In this document: piece by piece, positions 1-8,353 of the stretch
Layout of the letters: every line of letters begins with the position of its first letter
Numbering within the stretch: position 1 is the first letter of the stretch
Translations under genes and position numbers: made by a program
The notes under the pieces: generated by a model
The model's database searches: none
What the model saw: the letters and a program-made list of their open reading frames with translations, nothing else
What the model was told of the DNA's origin: nothing
Virus record (IMG/VR): IMGVR_UViG_3300027852_000611
Coordinates: 1-22,065 of that record
DNA from: a virus
Length of the DNA stretch: 22,065 bases
Reading direction: 5' to 3' (one strand)

Positions 1-1007
1 ATTTCTGACATTATTATAGGGTACGGAAACGAGGTAGGGGTAGAGTAGCTGTTGTAAAACCCCACGTACATAGACATGAAAGAGGTGCCTTCTATAGCTG
101 CGCCGACAAAGATCCTCTGCCCGTTCACTACCACCCAATAGTCTAAAGGCAGTTGATAGGCAGGGAACCACTTCTGCGTAGACTCTCCTGTATTTATGGC
201 GTCGCTGGTATACGCTGTGTAGTACCTAACTCCTATATTGTAGTAGTCTCCTAACACATCTTGAGACGTGTCGAACCTCGCCAAAATAATTTTAGTGCCG
301 TCTAGGCCAGGTCCTTGTAAGACCAGACGCCTATCGTCCGATACAAGGTCAGAGTCTATGTCTATCCACTCTTGGCTGGCTGCAGATAAATCTGACTGGC
401 GCACCTCTATAACAAAAGAGTCACTAACAGAGAAGTTGGTACCTCCGTTAGTTATGAGGAAATCTATACCTGCGCTGGTGTAGGGTACGCCTGTTGTTGC
501 CGAAGCGAGAGCACCGGTAACTGACCCTACTACGGACCATGTGTCAGATCCTGCAGAAGCACTAGTAACAGTGAGGGTAAACGCTTCCGTTACGCTCCCG
601 CCTTTAGTCTCTACGCTACCTAAAGTCCCGTTGCCGGTACCAGTGAAGTCGCCTGAGTCTATGTAGAACTTGTCTCCGGCGGCAAAATTAGTGCCTCCAG
701 AGGTCAGTTTAAATGCCACCTTTGTATAGTCAAACTCTGTACCGGTGATATAATTTGTACTAACGGTGCCACTAACCGAACCAACCACAGACCAAATCTC
801 TTCTCCTGCTGTAGTGTCATCAGAGCACGTAACAGTCCACAGTTCACCAGACCCTGCTGAATCCAAATCAACACGGCTGGTAGTCCCGTTACCTGTATTT
901 CCTCCGTCGGCGGTAATGGTACCCTGTTCACCGTACCCCATAGAAAGCCTACGAATAACTTCGAGAAGCTCATAGTGTCCTGTACACGTCCCAGCTTTGT
1001 GTGGCAT
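1..1007 (-). CDS. Distal tail / virion structural protein, partial (C-terminus beyond window)
   Basis: An open frame of 335 codons starts with ATG one base after the tape measure stop and runs off the left edge. Two tandem beta-rich repeats are visible, at about residues 36-118 and 120-202. They share GNGT near the start, WSVVGSV in the middle, and GGTNF followed by (G/S)D(K/S)F at the end. This repeat type is known in phage tail and capsid-surface proteins. At about residues 285-335 the pattern WVVVNGQR ... YVGFYNSYSTP ... FPYP resembles a conserved block that I recall from phage tail structural proteins. The position directly after the tape measure fits a distal tail or tail-tip component. 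The exact role, such as adhesin, baseplate hub or tail decoration, cannot be decided without the missing C-terminus. Confidence 0.75.
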   Translation of the reverse strand, partial: MPHKAGTCTGHYELLEVIRRLSMGYGEQGTITADGGNTGNGTTSRVDLDSAGSGELWTVTCSDDTTAGEEIWSVVGSVSGTVSTNYITGTEFDYTKVAFKLTSGGTNFAAGDKFYIDSGDFTGTGNGTLGSVETKGGSVTEAFTLTVTSASAGSDTWSVVGSVTGALASATTGVPYTSAGIDFLITNGGTNFSVSDSFVIEVRQSDLSAASQEWIDIDSDLVSDDRRLVLQGPGLDGTKIILARFDTSQDVLGDYYNIGVRYYTAYTSDAINTGESTQKWFPAYQLPLDYWVVVNGQRIFVGAAIEGTSFMSMYVGFYNSYSTPTSFPYPIIMSE

Positions 1008-4000
1008 TTACCGTTTCTCCAACAATTCTCGAACTACATCAGGGTTATTTTGGATAGAGTTTATCACAACTCTCTCCCCCTCTGATGAATCCATGTAGTC
1101 TTTTATTACTCCACTGTCCCAGGCGTTAATGACTCTTAGGCCAGGCTGTTGTGAAGGCTGTACAGAGTCTGAAATTTTAGAAGCTATGTCGTTAATGCCG
1201 TTGGAACTTTTCATCCCCACTACACCGCCAGAAGAGAAACCTCTCAATGCTTGCTGGTTTGCTCTGTGAATAGTGCCAGCGCCCAGTTGTTTTACCAGTT
1301 TGGCATTTAGTATAGCCTCTCCGTTAGAGACTGCTATAGGTCTGATAGCTCTACCGCCTTCCATGACAACACCAGGCACAGAATCCGAAGTCCCGGTACC
1401 TGGCCCCTTAATAATGCCCCCAGAGCTGAAACTGGTTTGTACGTCTCCGTTACTGACAACTCCACCGGTTTTGGCCTTGGAGAAGAGGCCTAACAGACCG
1501 GATGCCGGTCCGTTCTTTCCACCAAAAGAGCCTATCCCAGACAGTATAGCTTCCTGCAGAGCTGCTTTAGCGATCTGTTTAGAGAGGTCGGCAAAAAACC
1601 TTCTGGCAGAATCCCTCATCTTAGTGAAAGATTCGTCACCTGTAGCAGCCATATCCACCAAACTACCAGACAAAGCCCCTATAGAGTCTGTCAAACCCTG
1701 CGTCATAACGTCCTTCCACTCTACCAACTTATCTTGTGCGTCGGTGAGCTTGGCGTAGGCTAAGTCCAGTATGGTGGGGTCTAAACTATCTAACTGAACC
1801 TGTAAGTTTTCTACTTGGTCCTTCGCACCCCTCAAATCCTTCTGCAACCCCACGTCTGTAGGCTTCAGACCTTGCTGGGTCTGTATCTCATCTTTAGTAG
1901 CTTCTGCGGCGGTTAGTTGACCCTCCAATGAAGATCTCTGTTCCTCCTCCGTTAAAGCCCCACCTAACGACAGTCGGTACTTCTGCTCCCCAGAAAGTTC
2001 TGAAGCCTTTACCTCATCTTCCTTAAGCTTTAAAAGCCTTCTGTTGTAGCCAGCTATCTGTTCGTCTTGAGTGTTTTTATACTTCTGGGCCTCTGCACCT
2101 TTCTCTGCCTGTTCCGCCTGGATCTTGGCGTAGCCTTCTATCGCACCGTACTCGGCCAGCATGCCTTCAAGGGCTTCCGTAGTGTCTGAACTTAAAAGAG
2201 CCTGCTCTTTGGTGTTGTCGGCAAGAAGGTTGTTAAGGACTAGTACGTCTTCTTCATAGTCCTCTGGCTTCTCCAACTCCAAGCCCTTCTTCACTAGTTC
2301 CAAGTTCTTCTTACGAATCTCTAAAAGCCTCTCAGCTACCTCCTGCAACTCTTTCCTAGTCTCGTCTTCCTGAGTACCTTCTAAGACGCCTTGCTTGTCT
2401 CGTAACTTAACCAGCTTACGGTCAAACTTGTCCTTACGCTTTGTATCTCCTATATCCTTGGCAAACCCTCTCACCTCTTCAGTGGCTGAAATTTCCCTGG
2501 TAACCTGCCCACGCTGTAACTTCTGCTTCTGCTGAAGTAGTCCTCCTTCTTCCAGCACGGAAGGGAACTTGCCCTGTTCTTTGGCTTTTTTAATATCCCT
2601 TGATAGGCGGTTAATCTCCGTCTCTACGTCCGCTTCAGGGATGTATGTAAACCCTTCAACTTTCCTTTTTTTCTCTGCTGTTGTTTGAGCTTTAGCGGCT
2701 TGGTCACTCTTTATAGCCTTCTGCACATCTTCAAGGAACTTTCTAAACTCCCGAGTAAGTTGAATCCTTCCGTCTTCGTCGGCCTTAGTAAATCTCGCTG
2801 ACTCCTCGGGCACTTGAAGATTTTTTAAATACCTAGAAAGTTGGCCGCCTTCACTGGTTAGCTCAGTGAACTCGGCTATGCCAGTATCTCCTGTCTTCCG
2901 CAACTCTTTGTTGGCCTCGGTTACTGCCGCCTTAGCAATCTCTAAAGCAGCTTCTTGGGCTTGTTGTTGTTGGGCCACGTAAGTTAGGTCTGAAAGATCC
3001 TGCACCCCGCTGGATGGTAGCCTAAACTGCCCAAAGAACCCTTCGCCTCTAGACCTAATACCTGTTTCCCTCTGCTGCAACGTAGCGATAGCTTCCTCTA
3101 TCTCTACCACGTTGCCTTTTTCAGCAGCACTCTCTTTAACGGCAGCTATGTAAGCGGTGAGCTCTTCAAAGGTATCGATGCCCGCAGACTCAAGACGAGT
3201 GACGGTATCTTGGCGCCTTTCTACAACACCTTTTGTAGACTCTGCGTCCCTTTCTAGGGAAGTTACAACTTCCGCTCCTACTTCCCTTAAAGTCTGTAAA
3301 ATTTCCTCAGTAGAAGCATCCACGCCTAATGCGCTGAGGCGTGACGAAAGAGCTTCTACTTTGGCCGCGTCCGCAGGAGAAAGGCCCTCGGCGCCTAGGT
3401 TACGTACCGCGTAATTTACCGCTTCCTCGCGTAACGCTTTGGCCTGCGTATCTGCCCCTGTCCTCGTTGTCGCAATGCCTGACAACTCAGCAGCCCTATT
3501 AGCGTCTGCTTCCCCGGTTCCCAGACCTAGCTGTGATAATACATTTCTAGCTGCTAAAGAGCCTGCTTCCAAACCAGATAAAGACTTGACCAACTCATCC
3601 CTAGCAGCCTGAGTCTGCCCTTCCACCAGGTCGCCCAACACCGCATTTATGTTGTCAGAAAACCCCTCAATAACTTCCTGCAGGCCTTTTAAAGTACCTT
3701 CTGTAGACTCCGCCTTGTCTAGGTCATAGTCTTCTAACGCTTCCTCTATGCCGGCCAACTCTGACTGGCTTTTAGCCAAAAGAGACTGCGCCGCTGATAT
3801 TTTCCCTTCTATACCTTCGCCAAAAAGTTTATTTAGGCCAGGGATGTAGTCTTTGAAAGAGGTTACTAAAGTTGCTGCAGTAACAACTACTGAAAGTAAC
3901 TTGCCAAGAGGGTGCAGGCTGAACCCGGCCTTAAAAACCCCTACCAAACCACCTAACTTAGTGGTGGAGGCTGTAATACCTTTAACCCCTCCTGCATCTT

Positions 4001-6824
4001 TCCCAAAACCTTTACCTAAAAACAGCGCTAGAGTGGACCCTAGTGCGATAATAGCGTTAACAACTTCCCCGGCCAGCTTGCCACCAGAAGCCTCCGCCCC
4101 TGTAGTAGCTGCGGAAGTTACTCCGGCAGCCCCTAGCGCCGCAGCGCCTTTCTTCAGGAACCCTCCCCTGGTCTTAACCGCCGCAGTAGCTCCGGCAGCC
4201 AGCGACGCTATGAAGCCTCCTGATGCGCCGCCCTTTACGTTGCTCTTCTCTAAGCCTTCATCGACTTTCTTTAAAAACTCGGTCAGATAGGTGGTGGCTT
4301 CGGCCAGGGATCCCACCAAGGTACCGGACAACGTATCCGCCAGACCGGTGATAACGGCGCCTAAGTTCTGCGCGGAACCGCGCAAAGACTCCAACTGAGT
4401 TTTAGACCCTTCCGCCGAGGCGCCTGGATCTCCGATTCTGGCCAGTGAGTCATTTAACTGGTCTACGTTTTTAGTAAGAACTTTGAAAACGTTTTCAGCC
4501 CTGGTGTCGATGACACGAGAAAAAAGCTTGGAGGCAGAGCCAGAAGCACCTAGCCTTTTAAACTCTTCGATTACTGACTGTAGAGGGTTCTCTGACTGCC
4601 TGAACTGGAAAAACTTGTCCTGCACCTGCTCTGAGCTGAGGTTTTCCCCGAGCTCCGCGTAGCGCTGAACCAAAACATCCACAGTCTTTTTGTCTGGGCT
4701 CATCAACTCCAGTACAGTCTGTCTTAGGCCAGTGGAAACTGTGGAGGCTTTGATACCGGCGTTCCTAAGAACCGTTACAGCAGAAAGAAACTGCTCTGAG
4801 CTTATGTTATACGCCTTAGAGACCTGTAAACCTCTACTAAGGATAGTGCTAAGATCCTCCGCTGTCAGCTTAGAGATATTTACCGCTTTGGTGAGTTGGT
4901 CAGCAATACTTCCGTCAGACAGGTCTGTATAAACGTTCCGCATGGTACTAATAAGGTCAGCGGATACTTGTAGGGTGCTGTTGGTGGCGGCGGCAAATTG
5001 CGCCACAGCTTTAAGTGCTGTGTCTTGCTCTTCCGGAGATACCCCGGCCTGAGCCAAAACCTGTGCCGATTGCGCTATCTCATCGATACCAAACTTAGTA
5101 GTGACTGCAACGCTTTTAATGGTAGCTTCGATCTTCGACATATCCTTGTCAGTGGCACGAGACACCGCTTGGATAGACTTTAGGCTAGCATCCAGACCTA
5201 CGAGCCCGCCCGTTAGTCCTTTCACTGCGCCCAACACTTGGTATAGAGCACCATACCCAATAGCATAACGAAAGAACTGCCTTAGTGTCCGGCCCGCAAA
5301 CTCCGAAACCTTGCCGAAATTAGTCATCCCACCACTAACAGCCTTGAGACGTTCTTTAGACTTACCTAGCTGGGTATTAACTCTAACTAGGTCTTTCTCT
5401 ACGCCTTCAAGTTTTAACGCACTACCTGGAGTAGCTCCTCTTTGAGAAAGTAATACCTGTCTTTGCGCCTCCAAGAACTCTTTCTGTCGGCTCAGGTAAG
5501 CGTTAGCTGACACTTGCTTTTCTGGGGCTACTTTGTAAAAGTCCCCACCTGCCCGGTCTAATGCACGTCCACCAGATGCAGCCTCGGCCACCTTGGCCTG
5601 ATTAACTCTAAGGCGAGATAAAGTCTGGGCAGTCTTCTCAGTTTGAATTCTGAGCTCTTTCTGCCTCTCAATGCTGTTCTTGTGTCGTGCTTTATTAGCC
5701 TTATCCCGCCGTAGTGTGGCAGCGTTAACCTGAGTGTCCAGCTTAGCTTGTCTAGTCTTCTCACTACCTAGTTGCTGCAGACCTCTGGCCTGCTGTCCGA
5801 GCCCTACGTTGAGATCCCTAAGTCCTGTTAGTTCCTTACTGAAAGACTTACCAGTAACTTTCTCAAGCTCTTGATAACTTTTCTTGAGAGCGGTAACTGT
5901 CGCAATTCTTTCTTTTATTTTGGCGCGGTCGGTATCTATCCGGGTTTGGGCACCGGGCTTTCGTAACTCCCTGCGCTTAGCAGAAGGTGAGGTGATCTTG
6001 TCCAGCTCTTCAAAGGCGGTGTTGAGGGGGGCTTTGGCTTTGCGGGTCTGCGCGTAGAGGTCGGTCTCTCGGTCTATACCTCTCTGACGGTCCAGTTCCC
6101 GCTTCTTCTGCGCTCTGACATCTCTGCCAAACTCGTCGGCAGTTTGTAGTCGCTTTTGTAGTTTTCTCTTATCTTTGGCGTCGGTAAACGCTATGCCTCC
6201 TACGGAAGTGTCCAAGAAGGTCTTATCGTCAGCACTTAAAATCTCTCTGGAACCTAGAGACTTAGTTATCCCCCCTTGGCGCTTTAGAGCCTCCTTAGTA
6301 AACGCTTGAAAGTTAGCTATGTCCTCTTGCACCCCTTTTTGGGCTAATAACTTAACTCTCTTTTTGGGCGTAGCTTTAGCGTACCTATCTAAAAAGGACT
6401 CACCTCGTTGTATAGAGTCGGCATTGGCTATGACGGACTTATTCAGCTCTTCGCCAGCCGTTTTATAGACATTCGCTAGTTGTAAAAACTGACTCCTAGT
6501 GGTCTTGGCAAAACCCTTTAACTCCTTAGGGAAGTCCTCTCCAGAAGGTACAAGGCTTTGCAGTAGGTCCGTCTTCTGCACCTTCTCACCTTTGCGCCTA
6601 CCTCTCTGAACAGTCTCTTGCTTTAGTACCTTGTCCGCAGAGTTTAATATTGTACGGTACGTCTTAGCTAGTTCGGCACTAGCCTTCTGCACCTCTGGTG
6701 TAGGTACTTTGGAGAGTTGCGTAATAGAGTCTTTAATCGTCTTACGCAACTTGTTCGCAGACACTTTAGTCAGCTTTGGGTTAAGTTCTAAACCTATCTC
6801 AGCTTGTACAACTTCCTTAGCCAT
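1008..6824 (-). CDS. Tail tape measure protein
   Basis: At 1,938 residues this is the longest gene in the window, and it lies directly after the tail assembly chaperone, where tape measures sit. The first 500 residues or so are Lys/Arg/Glu-rich and helical. A TP901-type tape measure core spans about residues 515-790: a hydrophobic start near QFFRYAIGYG, then alternating helices such as AQSAQVLAQAGVS and VTVLRNAGIKAST. A Gly/Ala-rich hydrophobic stretch follows at about 840-990, as is typical of the part thought to enter the membrane during DNA ejection. A long charged coiled-coil region comes next. Near residue 1745, RRFFADLSKQIAKAALQEAI matches lambda-type tape measure C-termini, and a Gly-rich tail contains SSGGIIKGPGTGTSDSVPG. 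At roughly 0.15 nm per residue the tail would be near 290 nm. The start ATG is 2 bases after the upstream stop, which suggests translational coupling. Confidence 0.95.
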   Translation of the reverse strand: MAKEVVQAEIGLELNPKLTKVSANKLRKTIKDSITQLSKVPTPEVQKASAELAKTYRTILNSADKVLKQETVQRGRRKGEKVQKTDLLQSLVPSGEDFPKELKGFAKTTRSQFLQLANVYKTAGEELNKSVIANADSIQRGESFLDRYAKATPKKRVKLLAQKGVQEDIANFQAFTKEALKRQGGITKSLGSREILSADDKTFLDTSVGGIAFTDAKDKRKLQKRLQTADEFGRDVRAQKKRELDRQRGIDRETDLYAQTRKAKAPLNTAFEELDKITSPSAKRRELRKPGAQTRIDTDRAKIKERIATVTALKKSYQELEKVTGKSFSKELTGLRDLNVGLGQQARGLQQLGSEKTRQAKLDTQVNAATLRRDKANKARHKNSIERQKELRIQTEKTAQTLSRLRVNQAKVAEAASGGRALDRAGGDFYKVAPEKQVSANAYLSRQKEFLEAQRQVLLSQRGATPGSALKLEGVEKDLVRVNTQLGKSKERLKAVSGGMTNFGKVSEFAGRTLRQFFRYAIGYGALYQVLGAVKGLTGGLVGLDASLKSIQAVSRATDKDMSKIEATIKSVAVTTKFGIDEIAQSAQVLAQAGVSPEEQDTALKAVAQFAAATNSTLQVSADLISTMRNVYTDLSDGSIADQLTKAVNISKLTAEDLSTILSRGLQVSKAYNISSEQFLSAVTVLRNAGIKASTVSTGLRQTVLELMSPDKKTVDVLVQRYAELGENLSSEQVQDKFFQFRQSENPLQSVIEEFKRLGASGSASKLFSRVIDTRAENVFKVLTKNVDQLNDSLARIGDPGASAEGSKTQLESLRGSAQNLGAVITGLADTLSGTLVGSLAEATTYLTEFLKKVDEGLEKSNVKGGASGGFIASLAAGATAAVKTRGGFLKKGAAALGAAGVTSAATTGAEASGGKLAGEVVNAIIALGSTLALFLGKGFGKDAGGVKGITASTTKLGGLVGVFKAGFSLHPLGKLLSVVVTAATLVTSFKDYIPGLNKLFGEGIEGKISAAQSLLAKSQSELAGIEEALEDYDLDKAESTEGTLKGLQEVIEGFSDNINAVLGDLVEGQTQAARDELVKSLSGLEAGSLAARNVLSQLGLGTGEADANRAAELSGIATTRTGADTQAKALREEAVNYAVRNLGAEGLSPADAAKVEALSSRLSALGVDASTEEILQTLREVGAEVVTSLERDAESTKGVVERRQDTVTRLESAGIDTFEELTAYIAAVKESAAEKGNVVEIEEAIATLQQRETGIRSRGEGFFGQFRLPSSGVQDLSDLTYVAQQQQAQEAALEIAKAAVTEANKELRKTGDTGIAEFTELTSEGGQLSRYLKNLQVPEESARFTKADEDGRIQLTREFRKFLEDVQKAIKSDQAAKAQTTAEKKRKVEGFTYIPEADVETEINRLSRDIKKAKEQGKFPSVLEEGGLLQQKQKLQRGQVTREISATEEVRGFAKDIGDTKRKDKFDRKLVKLRDKQGVLEGTQEDETRKELQEVAERLLEIRKKNLELVKKGLELEKPEDYEEDVLVLNNLLADNTKEQALLSSDTTEALEGMLAEYGAIEGYAKIQAEQAEKGAEAQKYKNTQDEQIAGYNRRLLKLKEDEVKASELSGEQKYRLSLGGALTEEEQRSSLEGQLTAAEATKDEIQTQQGLKPTDVGLQKDLRGAKDQVENLQVQLDSLDPTILDLAYAKLTDAQDKLVEWKDVMTQGLTDSIGALSGSLVDMAATGDESFTKMRDSARRFFADLSKQIAKAALQEAILSGIGSFGGKNGPASGLLGLFSKAKTGGVVSNGDVQTSFSSGGIIKGPGTGTSDSVPGVVMEGGRAIRPIAVSNGEAILNAKLVKQLGAGTIHRANQQALRGFSSGGVVGMKSSNGINDIASKISDSVQPSQQPGLRVINAWDSGVIKDYMDSSEGERVVINSIQNNPDVVRELLEKR

Positions 6825-6826
6825 TT

Positions 6827-7396
6827 CTAAAACCCCATACTTTTAAGTGACGCCTTTCCCTGCGCCGTTGATATATCGTGGACCTTCGCGCTTTCGCTAG
6901 ACCCTCCTGACATCTCTCCACCAAACCCGTAAACACAGGCTTCCAACTGTACTCTGCTAAGCCTGGAGGTGTGGGTGTGAGACGCTTTAATAATTTCGAG
7001 GGCGATGCCTCGGTCTACTTCTGTGTAGAGGTACTTCGCTTTGTGGTAATCAAACCCGGTACTGATAAGGGCACTGACGCTAGTGTCCAACTCTGATACG
7101 TAACTGATGTAGTCAGAGTAAAAGCCTTTACTGGCAGGTTGAGTATTAACGCCCTCCGACGGTTTTTCAAACTCAGCTTTAAGGGCGAGTACCCTTTCTG
7201 AGAAATACTTTATATGTTCGTTAGTAATTTCTTCTATACCACAGCCAAGTAGTAAGGATTTGTGATAGCAGGCAGCAATAAGAGACTCCTCTTCAGAAGG
7301 TAGGTTATCAAACTCCTTGAACAGGATTTCAAAAGCCAGAAGAGGGATAGGAAACGGTAGTTCCGTTTCCTTTAAAAATATAGAGGGTTCAAACAA
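6827..7396 (-). CDS. Tail assembly chaperone (gpG-like), TTG start
   Basis: A 189-residue acidic, helical protein between the tail tube and tape measure genes, the position of lambda G/T-type tail assembly chaperones, which load the tape measure and recruit tube subunits. The assignment is mainly positional. The start must be TTG: an in-frame TAG lies 13 bases upstream and there is no ATG until near the C-terminus. A GGAG SD lies 7 bases before the TTG. Both the SD and the TTG fall in the right arm of a perfect 17-bp inverted repeat, so translation may be structurally controlled. I see no canonical G-to-GT slippery site near the 3' end and no separate T frame, so this is probably a single-product chaperone. 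The stop TAG is 2 bases from the tape measure ATG. Confidence 0.75.
   Translation of the reverse strand: MFEPSIFLKETELPFPIPLLAFEILFKEFDNLPSEEESLIAACYHKSLLLGCGIEEITNEHIKYFSERVLALKAEFEKPSEGVNTQPASKGFYSDYISYVSELDTSVSALISTGFDYHKAKYLYTEVDRGIALEIIKASHTHTSRLSRVQLEACVYGFGGEMSGGSSESAKVHDISTAQGKASLKSMGF
7350..7370 (-). repeat. Small hairpin inside the first codons of the chaperone gene
   Basis: GGAAACGG (7350-7357) and CCGTTTCC (7363-7370) form an 8-bp perfect inverted repeat with a 5-base loop, about 9 codons into the chaperone gene. It is the second hairpin in the 5' part of this message, after the 17-bp repeat over the start codon. Confidence 0.5.
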
Positions 7397-7440
7397 GGCT
7401 AAACTCCACTAGTAAATACCTGAGAGTTTAGCCTTGTTTG
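7390..7440 (-). promoter_or_regulatory. Long inverted repeat covering the SD and TTG start of the chaperone gene
   Basis: Bases 7390-7406 (CAAACAAGGCTAAACTC on the plus strand) and 7424-7440 are a perfect 17-bp inverted repeat with a 17-base loop. In the minus-strand mRNA the distal arm contains most of the GGAG SD and the TTG start codon. The hairpin would therefore block initiation unless opened, for instance by ribosomes finishing the tail tube gene 22 bases upstream. There is no U-run, so it is not a classical terminator. Confidence 0.7.
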
Positions 7441-7461
7441 GGGTGTATAGCTAGGTTTGTA

Positions 7462-8280
7462 CTACTGCTCCCCACCTCCTATGTACATACCTACTGGGTG
7501 GTTGGGTATAATATCAGCCAAGTGTTCAAGATCTTGGCCAGCACCGTACTCAGACGCTGAAGGCTGTAAAGCATCCAACTCCAACGCGAAACTTGCAAAG
7601 TCAGTAGCGTTAGTGGCGTAATCCATACTGCCTGCTATAGAAGTTTTCCAGAAATTAAACCCTATTGGGCGGCCTGTAGATTGATCTACCTGTATCAGGC
7701 TGGCAGAAAAATAGTTGGTCTGCGTAATGCCGCCTACGGCAATGGCTTTGGCGTGAAAGATGTGGACAGTAGCTGTAGTACCGGTAACAGCAACGGCTAG
7801 GCCGGGGGCAATTGTCAAAGTATCCACAGCCACACTGACTACGCGGGAATGTTGTACTGTATCAGGTTTGCCGTCTTCATAGATAACCACCAAGTCGTCA
7901 GTGGCAAAGCTAGTGCCTTCTCCTGTAGTAACATCAACAGTAGTAGCTGCAACAACTTCGTCAGAAACCACTAGGGATGCCACGTCGGCAGCCGCTGCTG
8001 GAATACCTTCCCCCAGCATAACGCTTAGGTTACGGCGCGAACCTTCTCTCAAGGTTCCTGTAACAGAGCTTTCTTGGGAAATGATAGCACTGGTGATAGT
8101 CTTCTGCGGAAACCCTCCAAGCAGCTTAACAGACTCTTGAGAGGCTGTTACAGTAACTTCATCAACCACTCCTACGGAGTGTGTTTGCAGTAGTTGTCCT
8201 GCTGAACTCAAAGCGCCTAAACGCAGTTCCGCAGTACCTATAGGGTATTTATTAGTAACTGGACTTCCTAAAGTTGCCAT
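7462..8280 (-). CDS. Major tail tube protein
   Basis: A 272-residue beta-rich, Thr/Val/Ala-rich protein directly upstream of the chaperone and tape measure genes, the standard place of the siphovirus tail tube (lambda V-like) subunit that polymerises around the tape measure. Residues about 110-175 (VDVTTGEGTSFATDDLVVIYEDG and following) look like an inserted small beta domain of the kind that decorates tube subunits. The start is ATG with a GAGG SD 8 bases upstream. The gene has its own likely promoter (8324-8351) and a perfect palindrome in its leader (8293-8306), which would suit a high-copy structural protein. The assignment rests on position and composition rather than a diagnostic motif. 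Confidence 0.8.
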   Translation of the reverse strand: MATLGSPVTNKYPIGTAELRLGALSSAGQLLQTHSVGVVDEVTVTASQESVKLLGGFPQKTITSAIISQESSVTGTLREGSRRNLSVMLGEGIPAAAADVASLVVSDEVVAATTVDVTTGEGTSFATDDLVVIYEDGKPDTVQHSRVVSVAVDTLTIAPGLAVAVTGTTATVHIFHAKAIAVGGITQTNYFSASLIQVDQSTGRPIGFNFWKTSIAGSMDYATNATDFASFALELDALQPSASEYGAGQDLEHLADIIPNHPVGMYIGGGEQ

Positions 8281-8292
8281 GTTTGTTTCCTC

Positions 8293-8306
8293 TTGAAACG
8301 TTTCAA
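8293..8306 (-). promoter_or_regulatory. Perfect 14-bp palindrome in the tail tube leader
   Basis: TTGAAACGTTTCAA is fully palindromic and lies 13 bases before the tail tube ATG, just upstream of the SD and downstream of the putative promoter. Its placement and TTTGA/TCAAA ends recall the palindromes before the right-hand genes, but the centre is longer. It could be an operator or a weak leader hairpin. Confidence 0.5.
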
Positions 8307-8323
8307 ATTATATGCGCCATAGG

Positions 8324-8351
8324 AGTATAGCACTCGTTAACAAGCCTTCAA
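8324..8351 (-). promoter_or_regulatory. Putative sigma70-type promoter for the tail tube gene
   Basis: On the minus strand, TTGAAG (8351-8346) is followed after 16 bases by an extended -10, TGC-TATACT (TATACT at 8329-8324). A second -10-like TATAAT lies at 8312-8307. The site occupies the 73-base gap between the upstream gene and the tail tube gene. Confidence 0.55.
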
Positions 8352-8353
8352 AA

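Noticed and set aside
3853-4290. Plus-strand frames of up to 161 codons opposite the tape measure and other structural genes
   Set aside because: They lie fully inside well-supported minus-strand genes, lack SDs and show low-complexity Pro/Ala/Ser products typical of antisense shadows.
6824-6836. GGGGTTTTAG at the chaperone stop as a frameshift into the tape measure frame
   Set aside because: A -1 shift would enter the tape measure frame, but the A-site codon cannot re-pair well and the gene has its own ATG 2 bases on; coupling by reinitiation is simpler.
7370-7376. TTTAAAG slippery heptamer in the chaperone gene, in the correct frame
   Set aside because: It lies at codons 8-9; a -1 shift there meets a stop after about a dozen codons, and it is not at the 3' end where G/GT shifts occur.
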